From an uncultured Collinsella sp. (lineage in GTDB: Bacteria > Actinomycetota > Coriobacteriia > Coriobacteriales > Coriobacteriaceae): DNA of 64,000 bases. Of the stretch, positions 9,112-18,270 are shown piece by piece. The position numbers and the translations under genes are program-made. How positions within the stretch are numbered: the first letter of the stretch is position 1; each line of letters opens with the position of its first letter. The stretch covers positions 1 through 64,000 of the forward strand of contig CABSNK010000001.1 in NCBI GenBank assembly GCA_902479075.1, given 5' to 3'. The notes below the pieces were generated by a model. It was not told where the DNA came from and did no database searches. It worked only from the letters and a program-made list of their open reading frames with translations.

Positions 9112-10178
9112 TGTGGGAAGCCGATGACTCTCAGGACCTGTGGGCGACGCCCGGCAACTCGCCGGCGGCATCCATGGCGCACGGTGAGCGTATGGTGGGT
9201 TCGGAACTGACGCCCGAGGATCTCGATGTCGACCGTACCCTGCGTCCCCAGCGCCTGGACGACTACTGCGGTCAGGAGCATATCAAGCAGAGCCTTCGCG
9301 TGCTGATCGAGGCGGCGCAGAGCCGTGGCGAGACGCTCGACCACGTGATTTTCTCGGGCCCTCCGGGTCTGGGCAAGACCACGCTGGCCACGGTTATCGC
9401 CAACGAGCTGGGCGCTCAGATCAAGACGACGAGCGGCCCGGCCATCGCGCGTACCGGCGACCTGGCGGCTATTCTTACCAACTTGCAGCCGGGTGACGTG
9501 CTGTTTATCGACGAGATCCACCGCCTTAACCGCTCGGTCGAGGAGGTCCTGTATCCCGCTATGGAGGACTTTGCGCTCGATATCGTTATCGGTAAAGGCC
9601 CGGCCGCTCGCTCGATTCGCCTGGATATCCCCAAGTTTACGCTGGTAGCGGCAACGACCCGCTCGGGTATGCTGACCGGCCCGCTGCGCGATCGCTTTGG
9701 CATTTCGTATCGCCTGGACTACTACACGGTCGAGGAACTCGCTCAGATTGTGACGCGCTCGGCGACTATCCTGGGCGTTACGATCGACCATCCCAGCGCG
9801 CTCGAGATCGGCTCGCGCTCGCGTGGTACGCCGCGCTTGGCCAACCGTCTGCTCAAGCGTGTGCGCGACTATGCGCAGGTACGCGGCAACGGGCCTATTG
9901 AGCTTGATATTTGCCGTCAGGCGCTCGAGTTCTTCGAGATCGATGAGCTTGGTCTGGACTGGATGGACATTCGTATCTTGGAGACGCTTGCCAAGACGTT
10001 CTCCGGCCGTGCCGTAGGCCTGACGACCCTTGCCAGCGCGGTGGGCGAGGACCCGGGTACGCTCGAAGATGTCTACGAACCCTATCTGCTGCAGTGCGGC
10101 TTGATGATTCGCACGCCCCAGGGCCGTCAGGCAACGCTTCGCACCTTTGAACATTTGGGCATCGAGCCAGCCGTTTAG
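9111..10178 (+). CDS. ruvB: Holliday junction branch migration DNA helicase RuvB
   Basis: RuvB is the AAA+ hexameric motor of branch migration. The 355-residue protein shows Walker A GPPGLGKTTLA, Walker B LFIDEIHR, sensor 1 AATTRSG, the arginine finger segment GPLRDRFG and the winged-helix C-terminus. A roughly 30-residue N-terminal extension precedes the conserved RP..LDDYCGQ. ATG 9111 overlaps the ruvA stop (TGATG). A GTG one codon earlier is possible but less likely. No clear terminator follows. Confidence 0.97.
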   Translation: MWEADDSQDLWATPGNSPAASMAHGERMVGSELTPEDLDVDRTLRPQRLDDYCGQEHIKQSLRVLIEAAQSRGETLDHVIFSGPPGLGKTTLATVIANELGAQIKTTSGPAIARTGDLAAILTNLQPGDVLFIDEIHRLNRSVEEVLYPAMEDFALDIVIGKGPAARSIRLDIPKFTLVAATTRSGMLTGPLRDRFGISYRLDYYTVEELAQIVTRSATILGVTIDHPSALEIGSRSRGTPRLANRLLKRVRDYAQVRGNGPIELDICRQALEFFEIDELGLDWMDIRILETLAKTFSGRAVGLTTLASAVGEDPGTLEDVYEPYLLQCGLMIRTPQGRQATLRTFEHLGIEPAV

Positions 10179-10324
10179 AGGCGGGTTTGTTTTGGCTGGT
10201 CTGTAGGCTATCGCTGAGCATTGGATAAACATATCGCCATTCATCGGTTACGGGTGTTTTACTATTGCGCGCCCGTGCTATGCTGAATTGGTCTTTTTCT
10301 CATCCGGTAACGAAAGGACCGCCC

Positions 10325-11992
10325 ATGCCTACTGACATCGAAATCGCACGTTCCGTCACGCCGCTGCCCATTACCGAGGTGGCTAAGAACGCCGGCGTCG
10401 ACGTAAAGCACCTGATTCCGTATGGCTTCGACAAGGCTAAGGTTGACTATTCACTGCTCAACGAGCCGACCGATCACCAGGCCAAGCTCGTCCTCGTGAC
10501 CGCTATCAATCCCACGCCCGCCGGCGAGGGCAAGACCACCACGACTATCGGTCTGGCCGATGGTTTGCGCCGTCGCGGCGTCAAGAGCGCTGTGGCCCTG
10601 CGTGAGCCTTCGCTCGGTCCCGTCTTTGGCGTAAAGGGCGGCGCCGCCGGCGGCGGCTGGGCTCAGGTCATCCCCATGGAGGATATCAACCTGCACTTTA
10701 CCGGTGACTTCCATGCTATTGGCGCCGCCAATAACCTGCTGGCTGCCATGCTCGACAACCATATTCAGCAAGGCAACCAGCTCGGTATCGATGTTAAGCG
10801 CATCACCTGGAAGCGCGTCGTCGACATGAACGACCGCCAGCTGCGCCACGTTATCGACGGCATTGGCGGCAAGGCTCAGGGCGTGCCGCGCGAGGACGGC
10901 TTCGATATCACCGTTGCCTCCGAGGTCATGGCGATCCTGTGCCTGTCCACGAGTATCAATGACCTCAAGGAGCGCCTGGGCGAGATCGTCGTCGGCTACA
11001 GCTTTGCCGGCGAGCCCGTCCGCGCCCGCGACCTCAAGGCTCAGGGCGCCATGGCTGCGCTGCTTAAGGATGCGCTCAAGCCCAACCTGGTGCAGACGCT
11101 TGAGGGTACGCCCGCGTTTGTCCACGGCGGCCCCTTCGCCAACATCGCCCACGGCTGCAACTCCATCATGGCTACGCGCATGGCTATGCGCTTTGGCGAT
11201 GTCGCCATTACTGAGGCCGGTTTCGGCGCCGATTTGGGTGCCGAGAAGTTCCTCGACATCAAGTGCCGCATGACGGGCGTCCGCCCCAGCGCCGTCGTGA
11301 TTGTCGCCACCGCCCGTGCGCTTAAGTACAACGGCGGCGTTGCCAAGGCCGACCTTAACGACGAGAACCTCGATGCCCTCAAGGCCGGCATGCCCAACTT
11401 GCTGCGCCACGTCGACAATATCCAGAGCGTCTATGGTCTTCCCTGCGTGGTCGCCATCAACCGCTTCCCGACGGACACCGAGGCCGAACTCGAGCTCATC
11501 GAGTCCGAGTGCCAGAAGCTCGGCGTCAACGTTAAGCTTTCCGAGGTCTGGGCCAAGGGCGGCGAGGGCGCGCTCGAGCTGGCCGATGAGGTCATGCGCC
11601 TGATTGAGCAGCCGAGCGAGCTCAAGTTTGCCTACGAGGACGGTGCCGATGTGGCCGACGCCCTCGAGGCCGTCGCCACCAAGGTTTACCGCGCCGATGG
11701 TGTCGACTTTACGCCGGCTTCCAAGCGCCAGCTCGCCGAGCTGCGCGAGAACGGCTTTGGCAACCTGCCGGTATGCGTCGCCAAGACGCAGTACAGCTTT
11801 AGCGACAACGCCAAGGCGCTGGGCGCTCCCGAGGGCTTCCGCATCACCGTGCGCGAGCTCAAGGTTTCCGCCGGTGCCCACTTTGTGGTCGCGCTGACCG
11901 GCAGCGTTCTGACCATGCCGGGCCTGCCCAAGGTCCCCGCGGCCGAGAACATCGACGTCGATAACGACGGCAACATCACCGGCCTGTTCTAA
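10325..11992 (+). CDS. fhs: Formate--tetrahydrofolate ligase
   Basis: This enzyme makes 10-formyl-THF from formate, THF and ATP, feeding purine synthesis and fMet-tRNA or acting in the methyl branch of acetogenic-type C1 metabolism. The 555-residue product is the usual family length. It has the nucleotide loop TPAGEGKTTTT near residue 65, FGVKGGAAGGG, FTGDFHAI, and a C-terminal ALTGSVLTMPGLP. ATG 10325 has AAAGGA 7 bp upstream. The same pathway's FchA-type cyclohydrolase and FolD dehydrogenase are encoded at 26.4-27.9 kb, not in this operon. No ZTP or THF riboswitch was recognisable in the 146 bp leader. Confidence 0.97.
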   Translation: MPTDIEIARSVTPLPITEVAKNAGVDVKHLIPYGFDKAKVDYSLLNEPTDHQAKLVLVTAINPTPAGEGKTTTTIGLADGLRRRGVKSAVALREPSLGPVFGVKGGAAGGGWAQVIPMEDINLHFTGDFHAIGAANNLLAAMLDNHIQQGNQLGIDVKRITWKRVVDMNDRQLRHVIDGIGGKAQGVPREDGFDITVASEVMAILCLSTSINDLKERLGEIVVGYSFAGEPVRARDLKAQGAMAALLKDALKPNLVQTLEGTPAFVHGGPFANIAHGCNSIMATRMAMRFGDVAITEAGFGADLGAEKFLDIKCRMTGVRPSAVVIVATARALKYNGGVAKADLNDENLDALKAGMPNLLRHVDNIQSVYGLPCVVAINRFPTDTEAELELIESECQKLGVNVKLSEVWAKGGEGALELADEVMRLIEQPSELKFAYEDGADVADALEAVATKVYRADGVDFTPASKRQLAELRENGFGNLPVCVAKTQYSFSDNAKALGAPEGFRITVRELKVSAGAHFVVALTGSVLTMPGLPKVPAAENIDVDNDGNITGLF

Positions 11993-12017
11993 GTCTGCTG
12001 CTCATAGCCGCTTGCCC

Positions 12018-12054
12018 GCCCCGCCGCGCCTACCAAGGCCCGGCGGGGCTTTTT
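12018..12054 (+). terminator. Rho-independent terminator of fhs
   Basis: A 13-bp GC-rich stem, 12018-12030 with 12037-12049 and one mismatch, is followed by TTTTT. It lies 26 bp after the fhs stop. Confidence 0.85.
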
Positions 12055-12172
12055 GATCCTTAGGCACGCGCATGTCTTGTAGATACCGGCGGGCTTTGCC
12101 CATCATAGGCTTTTGCGCGGGTAGAATGCATGGATAACTTGATGCTTACAGGCGACGGAGAGGAAACGTTGC

Positions 12173-13162
12173 ATGGACCAGGACAAGACGACCGTGATGG
12201 GCGGATATGGTTCCGCGCAGGCTGGCGGCAGCGCCGATGCGACCCGCATTGTGTCGAACCCCGGCAATGCTGCCCCCGATGCGACGCAGGCGTCCGCCGA
12301 ACCCACACGAGTTATGGGCTATGGCGATACACCGCGGGATCCGTTTGATTATGCACCGCAGGACCCGTATGGCAATGCGACGCCGGACCCGTATGGCAAT
12401 GCGGCGGCAGGCGCTTATAATAACCTGCCGCAAAATCCCATTCCGCAGCCTCAGCAGACGACGTATATGCCGCGCACGGCACAGTCCCAGCCTCGTTATG
12501 AGTCGCGCGATCCGTATGCGCGCCAGCCTTATCGTGAGTACCCCAAGTCGATTCCGCAGTATGGTGAGGACGAGGAAGAGGCGCCGTCGCGTTCGTCGAG
12601 TGTGATCAAGAAGATCCTCATTGTGCTGGCGATCTTTTTTGCGCTGTCGGTTGTATTCGCCATTGTGTCGGGCATGCTCAACAAACGGGGGAGTTCAACG
12701 GCCGATACCACTGCCGAGCAAACCGAGTCCGCCTCATCTAACACCGTCGATCTGAGCGATATCCCGGGGCAGTACTGGTCCAACGCCAAGAAGCTCCTCA
12801 AGTCGCGCGGCGCCGATCTTTCGAATGCTGTGATTCTGACTGACGACGGCTCGACGCCTGTTGTCGATGCCAACTGGGTCGTCACATCTGCCTACTACAA
12901 CGCTGACGGCAACCTGGAGGTCCAGCTTACGCGCAAGGACGGCTCGTCGGGCAATGCGTCCGGCGATCAAGGCACCACGGACAGCTCGAGCTCCAACACG
13001 CTGGAGGACCTGAGCAATAAGGCGCAGGAATTGGGAGACAAGGCGCAAAAGCTGGGCGATACGGCACAAAACCTGGGCGATACCGCGCAGAACTTGGGAG
13101 ACATGGCGACGGATGCCTGGAACGCCCTACAAAACGGCATTTCGGGCGCACAGGGAAACTAG
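12173..13162 (+). CDS. Membrane protein with Pro/Gln/Tyr-rich cytoplasmic N-terminus and helical-repeat tail
   Basis: Not assigned to a named family. The 329-residue product has a low-complexity N-terminal region (about 1-140) rich in Pro, Gln, Asp and Tyr with two DPYGNA repeats. One transmembrane helix follows (about 143-168, KKILIVLAIFFALSVVFAIV), then a small domain (about 195-255; QYWSNAKKLLKSRGADL...) and a Ser/Gly linker. The C-terminus is a run of short repeats AQ-x-LGD-x (five copies, about 285-315) that should form an amphipathic helix. The N-out/N-in arrangement suggests a single-pass protein with an extracytoplasmic sensor-like domain similar in shape to PASTA-type modules, but no firm homology can be claimed. 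RBS AGAGGAAA precedes ATG 12173. Confidence 0.75.
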   Translation: MDQDKTTVMGGYGSAQAGGSADATRIVSNPGNAAPDATQASAEPTRVMGYGDTPRDPFDYAPQDPYGNATPDPYGNAAAGAYNNLPQNPIPQPQQTTYMPRTAQSQPRYESRDPYARQPYREYPKSIPQYGEDEEEAPSRSSSVIKKILIVLAIFFALSVVFAIVSGMLNKRGSSTADTTAEQTESASSNTVDLSDIPGQYWSNAKKLLKSRGADLSNAVILTDDGSTPVVDANWVVTSAYYNADGNLEVQLTRKDGSSGNASGDQGTTDSSSSNTLEDLSNKAQELGDKAQKLGDTAQNLGDTAQNLGDMATDAWNALQNGISGAQGN

Positions 13163-13196
13163 CGGCCGAGCGGCTAGAGCCTTAGCGGTGCAAACA

Positions 13197-13264
13197 AAAA
13201 CGGGACGCAGGATCGCGTGACCGGGCGCATAGGCGCGCTGGTCGGCGGTCCTGCGTCCCGTTTT
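13197..13264. terminator. Bidirectional terminator between convergent genes
   Basis: AAAACGGGACGCAGG (13197-13211) is perfectly repeated in inverted form at 13250-13264. It has A-run and T-run ends suitable for both strands. It separates the + strand membrane-protein gene from the - strand CDF gene. Confidence 0.85.
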
Positions 13265-13272
13265 GCTGTCGA

Positions 13273-14454
13273 TTACAGCTGCTCTGCCGGACGCTCGGGC
13301 GAGCTAAAGCCGGAGTCAAACGTGACGACGCATGATGCATCGGGCCTGCGCTCGTGCACGATGCGCGTGACGAGCTCCAGCAGCTCCTCGTCGGATATGT
13401 CAAAGCCGTCGGGACGCACCAGGTCAAACGAAACAAAGCCGTCGTGCTCGTGCAAGTCGTGGATGGAAAGCGCGGGGTCGATCTGCGCTACGCCGCGCTT
13501 GACCCAGCCGCGCAAGTCATCGCCGGTTGTTGCAATGGGGTCGCAGTGCAACGTGATGGCGATGCCCATCTGGCGTTTGATATCGTGTTCGATGGTGTCC
13601 AGAATCTCGTGGTGCTCAAAGGCATCGCCCTCGCCGGGCATTTCCACGTGTGCGCTGGCAAACTGGCGGCCGGGGCCGTAGCCGTGCACCATGAGGTCAT
13701 GAGTGCCCAGGACCTGGGGGTACGACATGATCCTGTCGCGGATTTCCTGGACGAGTTTGGGGTCGGGCGCTTGTCCCAGCAGCGGGCTGATGGCGTCGCG
13801 CACCAGGCCCATGCCGCTGATGCAAATGAAGATGCCCACGCCCAGGCCCGCCCAGCCATCGAGGTCAAAGCCGGTCGTTTGCGAAATGAGCGCCGCCGCC
13901 AAGACCGAGCCCGAGGCGATGACATCGTTTTTGGAATCCTGCGCCGTGGCGATGAGCGTCTCCGAGTCGATGCGATTGCCCAGCGTGCGGTTGAACGCCG
14001 CCATCCAGAACTTGACGAGCATGGATGTAGCCAGTGCCGCAAGGGAAACGAGTGTGTAAGCGGTGGGGGAGGGCTTGATGATCTTGGTAACGGACTCGAG
14101 CACCAGGTTGATGCCGACGGCACAAACGAGGACGGCGACAACCAGACCGGCGAGGTATTCGTAGCGGCCGTGGCCATAGGGGTGGTCTTCGTCTGCCGGG
14201 CGGCTGGCAAGTCGGAATCCGAGCAGGCTCACGATGTTGCTCGACGCATCGGAGAGATTGTTGAAGGCGTCGGCGATGAGCGAGACGGAGCCGGCGAGTA
14301 GGCCCGCGATGCCCTTGGCCAGACACAGGGTAATGTTGAGGCCAATGCAAATGAGGCTTGCGGCAAAGCCCGCGTTGGTACGGCGAGTCGTATCGACCGG
14401 CTCGCCCTCGCTGCCGGGAACAAGCGTATGTACCAGCCGATTTACAAATAGCAT
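13273..14454 (-). CDS. Cation diffusion facilitator family transporter
   Basis: A CDF-type divalent metal/proton antiporter of 393 residues in the cytoplasmic membrane. Six hydrophobic segments are predicted. TM2 carries ADAFNNLSDASSN (metal-site Asp residues), the loop after it has the conserved HPYGHGRYEYLA, and TM5 carries DLDGWAGLGVG. The C-terminal cytoplasmic domain (from about residue 290) contains HDLMVHGYGPG and HVEMPG, the ferredoxin-like CDF dimerisation domain, and is extended by about 80 residues. Start ATG 14454 is chosen because GTGAGG lies 9 bp upstream. Longer forms add an unlikely N-terminus with no RBS. The substrate (Mn, Fe or Zn) cannot be told from sequence alone. Confidence 0.93.
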   Translation of the reverse strand: MLFVNRLVHTLVPGSEGEPVDTTRRTNAGFAASLICIGLNITLCLAKGIAGLLAGSVSLIADAFNNLSDASSNIVSLLGFRLASRPADEDHPYGHGRYEYLAGLVVAVLVCAVGINLVLESVTKIIKPSPTAYTLVSLAALATSMLVKFWMAAFNRTLGNRIDSETLIATAQDSKNDVIASGSVLAAALISQTTGFDLDGWAGLGVGIFICISGMGLVRDAISPLLGQAPDPKLVQEIRDRIMSYPQVLGTHDLMVHGYGPGRQFASAHVEMPGEGDAFEHHEILDTIEHDIKRQMGIAITLHCDPIATTGDDLRGWVKRGVAQIDPALSIHDLHEHDGFVSFDLVRPDGFDISDEELLELVTRIVHERRPDASCVVTFDSGFSSPERPAEQL

Positions 14455-14672
14455 GGCGATCGTCCTCACAATCATGGTTAAGGGGATAGTGTAGCTTGCA
14501 TGGGCGCACCGTGCGCCGGTGCTCAGAAAATGCAGTAATGGTCTGCTGGAGCTAACGAGCGGCCCTTCTTGTCCGACCGGGTGCTCCATTTTGGGCCACA
14601 TGGGTATGGGCATGTGCCTGCCTGCCCGACATACTTAATGTCGACAGCCCCTGCGCAAAGGAGGACGTATTC

Positions 14673-16010
14673 ATGGACGAGATGTTTGCCATTAAATGCC
14701 AAAACTGCGGCGGCCCTATGTACTCACACCAGGCTAAACGCAGCTTTGAGTGCGCCTATTGCGGCACGGTCGTTCCGTGGCAGGCCGATGCGGGGGAGCC
14801 CAAGAGCGCCCTGGGCATTCGCCATACGCCACTGACGGTTGTCGATGGGCTGCTTAAGCTCACCCACGTGTCGCAGCTCGAGCGCCCGGAGGACCCGGAC
14901 TGGTATTTCTTTAATTCACACTGGCGCAATCAGTCGGTTCTGGAGCATCTGCTGTGGGAGGACCGCGGCACGGCGCAGGAGTTCCAAGAAGCCACGCACG
15001 TGAGCATTCCCTGCCCCTTCTGTGGAGCGTCCTTTGAAGGCGAGTCCACTCAGCGCGTGCTTGAGTGCCCGTCCTGCGGAAATAAGATCGGCGTTGCCGA
15101 CCTACTCAAGTCCGGTACCTTTAGCAAGCGTCTGACCATGGGCGTTGGTGCCGAGTACGTGCCTGAGCAGGGTATTCCTTGCGAGATAACGCCGCAGCAG
15201 GCACGTGCCAACGCGCTGCAGCTGGTGCGCCAGTATCCCGATGCCTTTGCCGGGCACGACGTGGAAGACGCGATTCAAAATGACATGTCGCTCTTCTACT
15301 TCCCCATGGCGCTCGCGGATTTGCGCATGATGGCGTCCTTCCCGGGCAAGGGGCTGAGCAAGGAGACCCTGGTGTACTACGAGGTGCTCGACTGGGCGTA
15401 TCCGCGGGCAAACTACCTGGACGTTCGCCTTATGGGCATTTTGGAGCCGTGGGACTTTGCCAAGGTTGGGCCGTTCGATCCCGCTATGCAGGAAGGCGAC
15501 TTCCGCGTTGTCTCCGTCGATGCGTCTACCAAGGACCAGGTGGTCATTGATAAGCTGGCGCTCGACATTGCCGGCAACGATGCCGAGGCGGTGCTGGGGC
15601 TCAATAAAAAGAGCATCCGCACCTGGGCGCGCAAGGCTCGCAAGCATAAGGACGGCCTGGTGATGGTGCCGGTCTACTTTGTCGATCGCCCGGCGACGGA
15701 CAGCCGCGATGGCGAGCAGGTGCGCATTGCCGTAAACGGCCAGACGGGCCGCGCGGCCGCGGCGGTGTTTAGCGACAAGCGTGAGACGCATGTGGTGGCG
15801 CCGCTCAACCCGAGTCTGCATCTGTCCGGAGAAAGCACCGTGCACGCCACGCCCATCGAGGTCAAATACGTTAAATCGCCCTTCCTCTACCAGATCGTGC
15901 GTAAGGGAGGCGGCGAGCAACTGCGCCAGGTGGCAGCGGTTGCCGAGGGTTCCTACCGAGAAGAAAAGCCCAAACGCAAGGGGCTGCTTGCAGCGATCTT
16001 TGGGAAGTAG
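14673..16010 (+). CDS. TFIIB-type zinc-ribbon protein of unknown function
   Basis: A 445-residue soluble protein with two zinc ribbons. The first is at residues 9-31 (CQNCGG ... CAYCG) and the second near residues 114-140 (CPFCGA ... CPSCGN). After a helical middle region, a beta-rich segment near residues 325-360 (VPVYFVDRP ... IAVNGQTGRAAA) matches a pattern seen in bacterial zinc-ribbon proteins whose C-terminal half handles membrane or protein contacts, although here no transmembrane helix is present. The C-terminus is basic (EEKPKRKG). A strong AAAGGAGG lies 9 bp upstream of ATG 14673. Function unknown. Confidence 0.8.
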   Translation: MDEMFAIKCQNCGGPMYSHQAKRSFECAYCGTVVPWQADAGEPKSALGIRHTPLTVVDGLLKLTHVSQLERPEDPDWYFFNSHWRNQSVLEHLLWEDRGTAQEFQEATHVSIPCPFCGASFEGESTQRVLECPSCGNKIGVADLLKSGTFSKRLTMGVGAEYVPEQGIPCEITPQQARANALQLVRQYPDAFAGHDVEDAIQNDMSLFYFPMALADLRMMASFPGKGLSKETLVYYEVLDWAYPRANYLDVRLMGILEPWDFAKVGPFDPAMQEGDFRVVSVDASTKDQVVIDKLALDIAGNDAEAVLGLNKKSIRTWARKARKHKDGLVMVPVYFVDRPATDSRDGEQVRIAVNGQTGRAAAAVFSDKRETHVVAPLNPSLHLSGESTVHATPIEVKYVKSPFLYQIVRKGGGEQLRQVAAVAEGSYREEKPKRKGLLAAIFGK

Positions 16011-16072
16011 GGGAACGGTACGGGACAGTGCGCAGTAGTGCGAGCTGTCCGTCGTGGTAGATCTAAATAAAC

Positions 16073-16103
16073 GGTGGGACGGCTGCAAAAGAGCCGCCCC
16101 ACC
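16073..16103 (-). terminator. Hairpin, terminator-like on the minus strand
   Basis: GGTGGGACGGCT pairs with AGCCGCCCCACC with one mismatch and a 7-nt loop. Only the minus strand has a T-rich flank (GTTTATTT). No minus-strand gene ends close by, so its role is unclear. Confidence 0.4.
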
Positions 16104-16178
16104 TGGCAAAATCAAGGTGTGCCGCGGAACCCGCTCCTCAGTCGGTCAACTTTGGAAGCGCGGGCAACGCAGGTGCTA

Positions 16179-16325
16179 ATGTCTAAAGGGCCGGGGCAAC
16201 TGGCCCTTTTCTGCGGCAGCGGGGATTCGAATACCAACACGGTGTACGGTCCCACGGTACTTTGCTCTGTGACGAACGGACCCATGACGGCGCATTCTGT
16301 AATCATCACTTATGCGGTCCCTTAA
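16179..16325 (+). pseudogene. Possible gene remnant (short reading frame without context)
   Basis: The gap 16011-16366 has no convincing gene. The + frame ending at 16325 encodes about 48 residues whose second half (GSGDSNTNTVYGP, then a beta-strand-like VIITYAVP) resembles the C-terminus of a structural or tail-fibre-like protein more than random sequence. There is no RBS, and the first part runs through a terminator-like hairpin. It may be debris of a mobile element or chance. Confidence 0.2.
16185..16210 (+). terminator. Rho-independent terminator downstream of the zinc-ribbon gene
   Basis: AAAGGGCC (16185-16192) and GGCCCTTT (16202-16209) form an 8-bp stem with a 9-nt loop and a short T-run. 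It is 175 bp after the zinc-ribbon stop. Confidence 0.5.
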
Positions 16326-16366
16326 TCATTTGCGTTGACTGACATTGTCTTCGTTAAAGGCGCGTC

Positions 16367-17155
16367 CTAAAACAAACACTGCTCTATCAACTCTTTACCG
16401 CGCAGGGTATCGATCCACTCCTGCGGAATTGCGTCGATACCGTAGGCCGTGCCGGCGAGGGCGCCTGCGACGGCTGCGGTGGTGTCGGTGTCGTCGCCTA
16501 GGTTGACGGCGGCAAGCACGCAATCTTCGTAGCTGTTAGTGTTGACGAAGCACCAGGTGGCTGCCTTAAGCGTGTCGCGCACGAAGCCACCTGACTTGAT
16601 CTCCTGCTCAGGCATGCCTTTCAGATGGAGTGCCCACGAGGGGAGCGCGTCGTTCATCACATCCCTCATCAGCTCGACAAATATGATGCATGCGTCGGTC
16701 GACGTTCTGTGGGCGTGCGTAATTGCGGAGACCTCGCGGATCTTGTTGTTCGTCGCATCGGTGAACGCCAGGGGAGCGATACGCATGAGCGAGCCGTTGC
16801 CGTTGTCGCGCTCGCCGGAGCCTCCTTTGCCGGTGTGCAAGGCGCGGGCGGTCGTGCCGCCGTAATCGAAAACGCCGTCGATCGTATATTCGCCACGGGC
16901 AATCCAGCTCACAAACTTGTCGCGCATGTCTGCGGTGTCGATATGCCCGAGCTCCCTAATCGAGTCACAGGTAGCAAGCGTCATAGATGTATCGTCGCTC
17001 CAGGTGCCGGCGGGCTGCCCATGCGTGCCGTAGCCGATCATGTCCGTGCATTCGAACGCGCCGCGAGGCATAAACTCGTATGGAACGCCCAGCGCGTCGC
17101 CGACGGCAAGCCCATAGATGCAATCGCGCAGCGTTGTTTTCGGTCTGTCTGTCAT
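16367..17155 (-). CDS. ADP-ribosylglycohydrolase family protein
   Basis: A DraG/ARH-like protein of 262 residues, the family that removes ADP-ribose from proteins or nucleic acids using two Mg ions. The metal-binding motifs are complete: GDALG near the N-terminus, TWSDDTSM (residues about 51-58), and NLGDDTDTTAA (about 218-228), plus NGNGSLMR. It is short but full length for the compact bacterial subgroup. GAGGAG lies upstream of ATG 17155. It lies 62 bp downstream of the YhcG nuclease gene on the same strand, so the two may share a transcript. The substrate is unknown. Confidence 0.92.
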   Translation of the reverse strand: MTDRPKTTLRDCIYGLAVGDALGVPYEFMPRGAFECTDMIGYGTHGQPAGTWSDDTSMTLATCDSIRELGHIDTADMRDKFVSWIARGEYTIDGVFDYGGTTARALHTGKGGSGERDNGNGSLMRIAPLAFTDATNNKIREVSAITHAHRTSTDACIIFVELMRDVMNDALPSWALHLKGMPEQEIKSGGFVRDTLKAATWCFVNTNSYEDCVLAAVNLGDDTDTTAAVAGALAGTAYGIDAIPQEWIDTLRGKELIEQCLF

Positions 17156-17217
17156 GGAAAGCTCCTCTTTCCCGGGTGATGTGGAGCGCCATCGGGGGTA
17201 TCGGTCGCAACGTGCTG

Positions 17218-18270
17218 CTACCCTTGCGCTTCGCCATTAGTCGCTTCGTTGATGGCGCGGTACTCGGCACTCAGCTCGCGCGCCAGCTCTTCCTTGCTTG
17301 GAAGATACGGCAAGTATTTGGCGGCAAACACTTGGTCGTTGTCTTCGGGCAGCGTGTACTCGACAATCGAGTCGCTTTTGTCCGCGCAGAGCACGATGCC
17401 TATAGGCGGATTGTCGCCTTCGTTCATGAGCTCGCGCGTGTAGTAGTTCACGTACATTTGCATCTGGCCCAGGTCCTGATGCGTAAGGTCATCGGTCTTA
17501 AGGTCGATGAGCACGAAGCAGCGCATCAGATAGTTGTAAAACACAAGGTCAATATAGAAATGGCGCCCATCAAAGGTGATGCGCTTTTGGCGCGCCTCGA
17601 AAGCGAAACCACGGCCAAGCTCCAGCAGGAACTTCTGAAGATGTGTGATGAGCGCCTGCTCTAGATCGCTCTCGCGAAACGCAGTATCGTCCGAGTAACC
17701 TAAAAACTCCAGTACATATGGGTCACGGATGATATCCTCGGGGCGACGAGCCGGGGCGCTCTTTTGGATTTCCTGGGTGACGGCCTCCTTGTCCTTGCTG
17801 GCAAGCAGGCGCTCGCGGAACATGGTGTTGATCTGGCGCTCGAGCTGACGCGTGCTCCAGCGAGAATCGGCGCATTCGTTCATGTACCAGGTGCGAGCTT
17901 CGGGGTCAGGAATGCGTATTAACCTGCGATAATGTGTCCAACTCAATTCGGGACGCAGTGAGTCCCGAATTGGAAATGCAAGATAGAACTGACGCATTTT
18001 ACGCAGCTCTCTTGCTTCAAAACCTTTACCAAAATCCTTGGTAAGTCTGATTGCGAGGGCCTTGAGCAGCGCCTCTCCATACTTGGCGCGCTCCTCTCCG
18101 CCCTGCTCATCAACAATGCTCTTGCCGATCTCCCAATACGCCTCAACCATCGCAAAGTTAACGGCGGTATAGGCCTTGTCGCGAGCGGCGTTGAGAATCG
18201 AGGAAACCTGCTTGTAAAAAACTTCTGGCACGATTGCCGATTCTCCACGGTTTACCAGTTCGCCCATCAC
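17218..18270 (-). CDS. YhcG/DUF1016 family PDDEXK nuclease
   Basis: A 350-residue protein with an N-terminal helical DUF1016 domain (about 1-160; YWEIGKSIVDEQ, then YGEALLKALAIRLTKDFG, then LSWTHYRRL) and a C-terminal PDDEXK nuclease fold (about 180-340). The core reads FYIDLVFYN ... FVLIDLKT ... GQMQMYVNYY, giving the Asp and the (D/E)-x-K pair, here Asp-Leu-Lys. The family is widespread in mobile and defence-rich loci, often beside restriction systems; its target is not established. ATG 18270 or the Met immediately after it may start translation. The ADP-ribosylglycohydrolase gene follows. Confidence 0.9.
   Translation of the reverse strand: MMGELVNRGESAIVPEVFYKQVSSILNAARDKAYTAVNFAMVEAYWEIGKSIVDEQGGEERAKYGEALLKALAIRLTKDFGKGFEARELRKMRQFYLAFPIRDSLRPELSWTHYRRLIRIPDPEARTWYMNECADSRWSTRQLERQINTMFRERLLASKDKEAVTQEIQKSAPARRPEDIIRDPYVLEFLGYSDDTAFRESDLEQALITHLQKFLLELGRGFAFEARQKRITFDGRHFYIDLVFYNYLMRCFVLIDLKTDDLTHQDLGQMQMYVNYYTRELMNEGDNPPIGIVLCADKSDSIVEYTLPEDNDQVFAAKYLPYLPSKEELARELSAEYRAINEATNGEAQG

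Noticed and set aside
10179..10324. Possible ZTP or folate riboswitch before formate-THF ligase
   Set aside because: No conserved core of either class could be found in the 146-bp leader.
10451..11881. A 476-codon antisense frame opposite formate-THF ligase
   Set aside because: The plus strand is a textbook enzyme of full length. The antisense translation is Gly/Ala/Leu-rich shadow sequence.
16222..16242. TTCGAAT stretch resembling a tRNA T-loop
   Set aside because: The flanking bases do not form the G53-C61 pair or a T-stem, and no acceptor or anticodon arm is present.
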